64,000 nt of DNA from Cryptomeria japonica. Lineage: Eukaryota > Streptophyta > Pinopsida > Cupressales > Cupressaceae. The number at the start of each line of letters is the position of its first letter. Positions within the stretch are counted from its first letter, which is position 1. Made by a program: the position numbers and the translations under genes. Below, one piece after another: positions 59,619-64,000 of the stretch. The notes beneath the pieces are model-generated. The model had not been told where the DNA came from. It ran no database searches and was given only the letters and a program-made list of their open reading frames with translations. The stretch covers positions 149,729,744-149,793,743 of the forward strand of contig NC_081407.1 in the NCBI RefSeq assembly GCF_030272615.1. The letters are read 5' to 3'.

Positions 59619-61678
59619 GAATTTTTGGTTCCATAGCTTATGTTCACAAACCTAAGGAGAAAAGAAAAAAATTAGATGCTAAATCTTCTCCTTTTATTTT
59701 TGTTGGTTATGATGAAAATACTAAAGGTTATAGAGTTTACAATCCTATTAATAACAAGGTAAAAGTTGCAAGAGATGTTTCTATTGCAGAAAAAGGCATT
59801 CATGATTGTTCTAAAGTGGAGGATGATGAACTTGGTCAAAGCAAAGTTGTGCTTGTGGAGGACCAACCTCCTTCTCTTAACCCTACTCCTAATGCATCTC
59901 TTTCTATTCCTTCTAGTGATAGTGATGATGATAATAATAACTCTACTCCTCATGACTCTTCTTCTAGTGATGAATCCATTACTTCTAAAAGAAGACCTAA
60001 ATGGTTCAAATCCTTAATTCAAGATAGTGATGAATACTTAGCTAGAATGGATAGACTTCAATCTAGAAGAGTTAATTATTGTAATTATGCTTTAATGACT
60101 ACTATTATGAATTCTAATGATCCTAAAACATTTGATCAAGCTAAAAATCAACCACATTGGCAAAAAGCAATGAAGGAAGAATATGATACTTTAACTTCTA
60201 ACCAAACTTGGGATTTAGTTCCCTTGCCTCATGGTAAAAATCTTGTTTCTTGCAAGTGGCTTTATAAAACTAAATTGAATGCTAATAATCAAGTTAGTAA
60301 ATTTAAAGCTAGATTAGTTGCTAGAGGTTTTTCTCAAATTGAAGGCTTAGATTATACTGAAACTTTTGCTCCTGTTGCTAAAATGCCTACAATTAAACTT
60401 GTGCTTGCTTTAGCTTCTAGAATGAATTGGCCTATTCACCAAATGGATGTTAAAAGTGCTTTTCTTAATGGTGATTTACATGAGGAAATTTATATGTCTC
60501 AACCTCCTGGTTTTATTAAAGAAGGTAATGTACACTTAGTTTGTAAATTAAAGAAATCAATTTATGGATTAAAGCAATCTCCTAGGGAGTGGTATTCAAA
60601 GATTAATGAATTCTTTCTTTCTCAAGGCTTTATTAGAAGTAAAAATGATCCTAACTTGTATATTAAACATAGTGAAGATGATATTATAATTATTATCTTG
60701 TATGTAGATGATTTGATTCTTACTTCAAGTTCCAATACTTTGATTTCTGATATTAAGTTTCAACTTAATCAAAAATTTCAAATGACTGATTTAGGTCTTT
60801 TACATTATTTCTTAGGAATGCAAATTTGGCAAACCTCTAAAGGAATTTTCTTATCTCAAAGTAAATATGCTCAAGATCTCATAGATAAGTTTAAAATGAA
60901 TGATGCTCATCATGTTTCAATTCCTATTGAATTAGGCACTAAGTTAATGCTTGATATGCAAACTCCTCTTGTTGATCCTACCTTGTATAGACAATTAGTT
61001 GGAAGTTTGAACTATTTAACTCTTACTAGGCCAGATATTGCTTATAGTGTTGGTTTGGTTTCAAGATTCATGTCTAAACCTCAACAAACACACTTTAAAG
61101 TTGCTAAACGAATTTTAAGATATATTAAAGGAACTATTAATGTAGGTTTGTTTTATGATGCAAATTCTGACTTTACTTTAAAAGGTTTTACTGATTCCGA
61201 TCTAGGTGGAGATCCCAATGATGGGAAATATACTTGTGGTTATTGTTTTTTTGTTGGTTCAGGAGCAATTTCTTGGAATAGTAAAAATCAACAATCTACC
61301 TCTCTTGGATCCACTGAAGCTGAGTACAAAGGATGCACTAATGCTTCCAAAGAAGTCTTGTGGCTTAGAAGACTACTTGAAGATTTGGGTCTACCTCAAC
61401 ACGAACCAACTCCATTGTATTGTGACAACCAAAGTGCCATTGCCTTGGCTAAAAATCCAGTTTTCCATGCAAGGACAAAACAAATTGCTCTCCAACACCA
61501 CTTTATTAGAGAACAAATTGAAGACAAGCAAGTTTCACTCCTCTATTGCAAGGGGGAAGACCAAGTTGCAGATATTTTGACCAAGCCACTTTGTAAAGAA
61601 AAATTCCAATTTCATTGTAAAAATCTTGGATTACAACCCATTGAAGGGTTTGATGTAAGCTTCCCAAGTAAAGCTTAA
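59606..61678 (+). CDS. copia integrase C-terminus, reverse transcriptase and RNase H
   Basis: Continues the polyprotein in the other frame from LRIFGSIAYVHKPKEKR, so its listed start is not a real initiation site. The first part finishes integrase, followed by a Ser/Asp/Asn linker (about residues 85-130), reverse transcriptase (WKAMKEEY-like QKAMKEEYDTL, FAPVAKMPTIKLVLALA, MDVKSAFLNGDL, QPPGF, YGLKQSPREWY, catalytic YVDD at residues 366-369) and RNase H (GFTDSDLGGDPNDGKY, STEAEYKGC, YCDNQSAIALAKNP). 690 codons to TAA. With the frameshift fixed the element would be coding-complete, so it may have moved very recently or be supplied in trans. Confidence 0.92.
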   Translation: MQNLRIFGSIAYVHKPKEKRKKLDAKSSPFIFVGYDENTKGYRVYNPINNKVKVARDVSIAEKGIHDCSKVEDDELGQSKVVLVEDQPPSLNPTPNASLSIPSSDSDDDNNNSTPHDSSSSDESITSKRRPKWFKSLIQDSDEYLARMDRLQSRRVNYCNYALMTTIMNSNDPKTFDQAKNQPHWQKAMKEEYDTLTSNQTWDLVPLPHGKNLVSCKWLYKTKLNANNQVSKFKARLVARGFSQIEGLDYTETFAPVAKMPTIKLVLALASRMNWPIHQMDVKSAFLNGDLHEEIYMSQPPGFIKEGNVHLVCKLKKSIYGLKQSPREWYSKINEFFLSQGFIRSKNDPNLYIKHSEDDIIIIILYVDDLILTSSSNTLISDIKFQLNQKFQMTDLGLLHYFLGMQIWQTSKGIFLSQSKYAQDLIDKFKMNDAHHVSIPIELGTKLMLDMQTPLVDPTLYRQLVGSLNYLTLTRPDIAYSVGLVSRFMSKPQQTHFKVAKRILRYIKGTINVGLFYDANSDFTLKGFTDSDLGGDPNDGKYTCGYCFFVGSGAISWNSKNQQSTSLGSTEAEYKGCTNASKEVLWLRRLLEDLGLPQHEPTPLYCDNQSAIALAKNPVFHARTKQIALQHHFIREQIEDKQVSLLYCKGEDQVADILTKPLCKEKFQFHCKNLGLQPIEGFDVSFPSKA

Positions 61679-61685
61679 GGGGGGG
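61676..61685 (+). other. copia polypurine tract
   Basis: TAAGGGGGGG ends immediately at the 3' LTR TGTTAG. Confidence 0.85.
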
Positions 61686-61989
61686 TGTTAGAATATTTAA
61701 TCTTTACTTAGCTTAGGTTTATTTGTATTTAGTTTAGGATATTCCTTTGGAATTCCTACATGTAATTTGTCCTCTAGTACATGTGTGAGGACAAGTCATT
61801 TCTTTTATTTTCCTTTATTAAGGAATATTAGATTTCCTCCATAAGAGGATGTGGACACATGGCACACACATTTTATGAATGGTGGCATTCATAGATTTGG
61901 GAGTTACTTTGTAACTCCTCTCCTCATCTCTATTTAAGAGATGTCTCCTCTCTCATTTCTTCTTAATGACAATATTGTAAAGAGCTTCT

Positions 61990-62043
<54 letters not shown>

Positions 62044-62228
62044 AGGCATTGCCTCATTCATAATATCACAAGGGGTTTTTCTTTGCTTTTCCCCTTTCAA
62101 AAAGTTCTAGTGCCTCCTTCACATTTGGGTGATGCTCCAAGTATTTTGCTTTTCTCTTGGTAACAATTACTTCATCATAAACTTTCTTGGATTTTATTTA
62201 CCTTTTCTTGCTCTTGTATTTCCTTTTA
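61686..62228 (+). repeat. copia 3' LTR
   Basis: 543 bp, ending TTTTA where the 5' LTR ends TTTCA, so the terminal CA has mutated. CT tract at about 61991-62038. Confidence 0.92.
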
Positions 62229-62233
62229 GGATG

Positions 62234-64000
62234 AATACTTTGTTTTTGGGAAGTGATTTTCTGATTTTTCTTTGACAAGAAAACAAAGCAAGCACACAAA
62301 CACAAGAATGTTGCCCCAAAGGCACAAATGAGTATGGGTCTAGATCAACCCAATCCTTGGACTTTTATATAACCCTTCCTTTAGATGTATTTTAAGGTGT
62401 ATTTCCAAAACCTGAAGTCGGCTTAATTTGCACTTGGTCTTTAAAACGAACACACTTCAAACACTTTTTATCCCTAAGGTCAAATGGCCAGTTGTGATAA
62501 ATTTAGCCCACATCTTGATATTTCTTCGACTTTGGTACTACATACCTTATGAATCCCGTCATGGCAGGTAAGGATGTGATATACTAAGTCTTGCACGAGC
62601 ATAACAAATAGATGATCCCTATGATGGGGGAGTCACCACTTTTATCAGGCCACAAGTGACTTTTCAAAAAGCTATGTTTCTATGCAAGGAAATATGTATG
62701 GTGAGTATCTTGGGAGAAAAACCATCTATGCTCTTGCACTAAATTATATCGCAAATATTCTCAATCAATAGAATGGGTGGGCTACTACTTAAAGGTGTTT
62801 AGTCATATTCGATGTTTTTGGACATAAGTTAATTCTGCAGTGACTCACTTAAGAGCCTTGTAACTGGTGGTGGGGCCCATTTGTCCTTTCGGCCAGTTAC
62901 ACTATAGGAACAGCTATACCCAAGGCTACAGCTTTCGCTCTCACCTGATTTCTATAGCGGCTCGAAGGATTTACCGCTTGAGGTCGTTCCCAAGAGTATC
63001 GATCCCTTGGCAGGCCTCTCTTAAAAAAAATAAAAATTTTGAGTGTTACTAACACTTTTCTCTTGCACCTAGGACCACGAAAGCCAAGGGAGAGGATAGT
63101 GTGTGTTAGAGGTAGGACCACTTGACCGACTTTTTGCACAAGCGTGCCAAACACGTAAAACACTTGTTCTTTTTAATCTGTCATTGCAATGTGATCTAAC
63201 TATTTGGAGATGTTGCTCCAACAGCCATGGTGTTCTTTTATCTTTCAAAGACAATGTGTTTTGTAATCTAGAATTTGGAAATCCTAGTCAACTTAATGAA
63301 AAGCACGTTTGCATGAAGTAAATCGCTTGCAAGAATTGGAACAAGTGGATTGTAAGTTTTATTTGCATCAAAATTTTGAAGTGTGGATTGTAAATTTTAG
63401 GTCCGAATTGATGCAAGGAAATCAAATTTGTGTTGTTGATTTTAAGCACCAAAAGAAAATGAGTCCTAACTTGCAATGAAAGCAAATTTGAAGTTGTTGT
63501 TCTTTTTACTTTGCAATAAAGAAAGATGAATTTTCTTTTAAGCACCAAAAACAAGTTTGAGGTTCATTTTATGCACTCCAAAATCAAATGTGAGGTTTAT
63601 TTTAACTTGTACAAGAAGGGAGAATGGATTCTTTTTAACCAACTTTTGTTGAAAGAAAGTAAAAAAAAAAAAAAAAAAACTTAAAGCCTCTAAACTAACT
63701 CCTTCCCCTGCACAAAACAGATTAGAACCTGCACACAATCAATGATCAAATATTAGTGTGGGCTTCTAGAAGCCTAAAATTTTTGGTTTTCGGTTACAAG
63801 TAATTTTCTTACAACTCTCTGTTACAATAGCTCTACTCTGTGTGAAAACAGAAGTGCCATTTAACACGAAAGAGTAACAATATAGACAATAGTGCTAAAG
63901 TATCAATTTGCAAACGTGCTAAATTGAGAACAAAAATGCAAGAGAATGACCCGTGTGTCAATTAAAACATTCAAAAGTTAGTAGTCTTCAAAATGATTGC
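62234..64000 (-). other. 5' leader of gypsy copy 2
   Basis: Resumes directly after the copia insertion and matches 44281-46013 of copy 1, with one insertion of about 40-50 bp near 63350-63400. Stops at the window edge about 20 bases short of the primer site. Confidence 0.85.

Larger units (their letters stand above)
55388..62228 (+). mobile_element. Young Ty1/copia retrotransposon nested in gypsy copy 2
   Basis: Flanked by GGATG on both sides (55383-55387 and 62229-62233). The uninterrupted target is visible in copy 1 at about 44271-44290 (GTTTGGTTGGATGAATAC), which proves the boundaries. 5' LTR 55388-55935, primer site, a 1.6-kb leader, a gag-protease-integrase frame and a reverse transcriptase-RNase H frame, polypurine tract, 3' LTR 61686-62228. 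The LTRs differ at about six positions plus small indels in some 545 bp, so the insertion is young compared with the rest of the window. One frameshift near 59600 is the only coding lesion seen. Confidence 0.95.
46041..64000 (-). mobile_element. Ty3/gypsy (Tat-like) copy 2, carrying a nested copia element
   Basis: Minus strand. An LTR remnant of about 109 bp (46041-46149) is joined through filler DNA to the 3' untranslated region (46176 onward), then pol (48480-51683), a G-patch-containing linker (51684-52955), protease (52956-53998), gag without its start (53999-55370), the inserted copia element, and leader sequence to the window edge. The window ends about 20 bases before the expected primer site, so the 5' LTR is outside. 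Relative to copy 1, 1289 bp covering the gag start have been deleted at 55368-55370, with GAC at both ends. All coding blocks share one frame, interrupted only by stop codons. Confidence 0.85.

Overview
This is plant nuclear DNA: AT-rich, with one convincing host gene in 64 kb and everything else made of nested, mostly decayed retroelements plus unassigned repeat DNA. The plant assignment rests on a LURP-one-related (LOR) gene with plant-type introns, plant-type Ty3/gypsy elements (dual RNase H, Tat/Ogre style), a Ty1/copia element primed by initiator Met-tRNA, and a plant LINE. Low gene density, long LTRs and very old nested insertions suggest a large seed-plant genome, perhaps a gymnosperm; that last step is inference.

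Layout. 1-2.3 kb: no gene seen. 2.3-6.2 kb: a complete three-exon LOR gene on the minus strand (3958-5468), with a shuffled fragment of itself and a G-box cluster at 2.3-2.5 kb. 6.6-14.4 kb: a non-LTR retrotransposon (7568-13198, 11-bp target duplication) inserted in a segment that recurs without it at 32.5-34.7 kb. 15.2-21.0 kb: a tandem array of five LTRs and four about 280-bp internal spacers of a small non-autonomous LTR element, itself inside what looks like an older LTR. 23.3-27.7 kb: the least explained region, with a roughly 2-kb inverted repeat containing GA/CT tracts and palindromic subrepeats, a run of GATATC-centred dyads, and a broken three-exon gene of unknown function (25594-27004, minus). 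27.8-28.9 kb: 5'-truncated LINE with an RNase H domain. 31.0-32.3 kb: solo LTR with 5-bp target duplication.

34.8-64 kb is a nest of LTR elements. An old plus-strand gypsy relative (LTR 34837-36246 plus leader) is followed abruptly at 37836 by two minus-strand copies of a Tat-like gypsy element joined through one LTR remnant. Copy 1 (37836-46040) has a 6-kb internal deletion and keeps only gag. Copy 2 (46041 to beyond 64000) keeps gag-pro-pol in a single frame broken only by stop codons. Copy 2 is interrupted by a young Ty1/copia element (55388-62228) with a perfect 5-bp target duplication and coding sequence intact except for one 1-nt frameshift.

The elements do not act together; the window is a stratigraphy of insertions, microhomology deletions and C-to-T decay around one quiet host gene. 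The best candidate for something undescribed is the 23.3-27.7 kb cassette.
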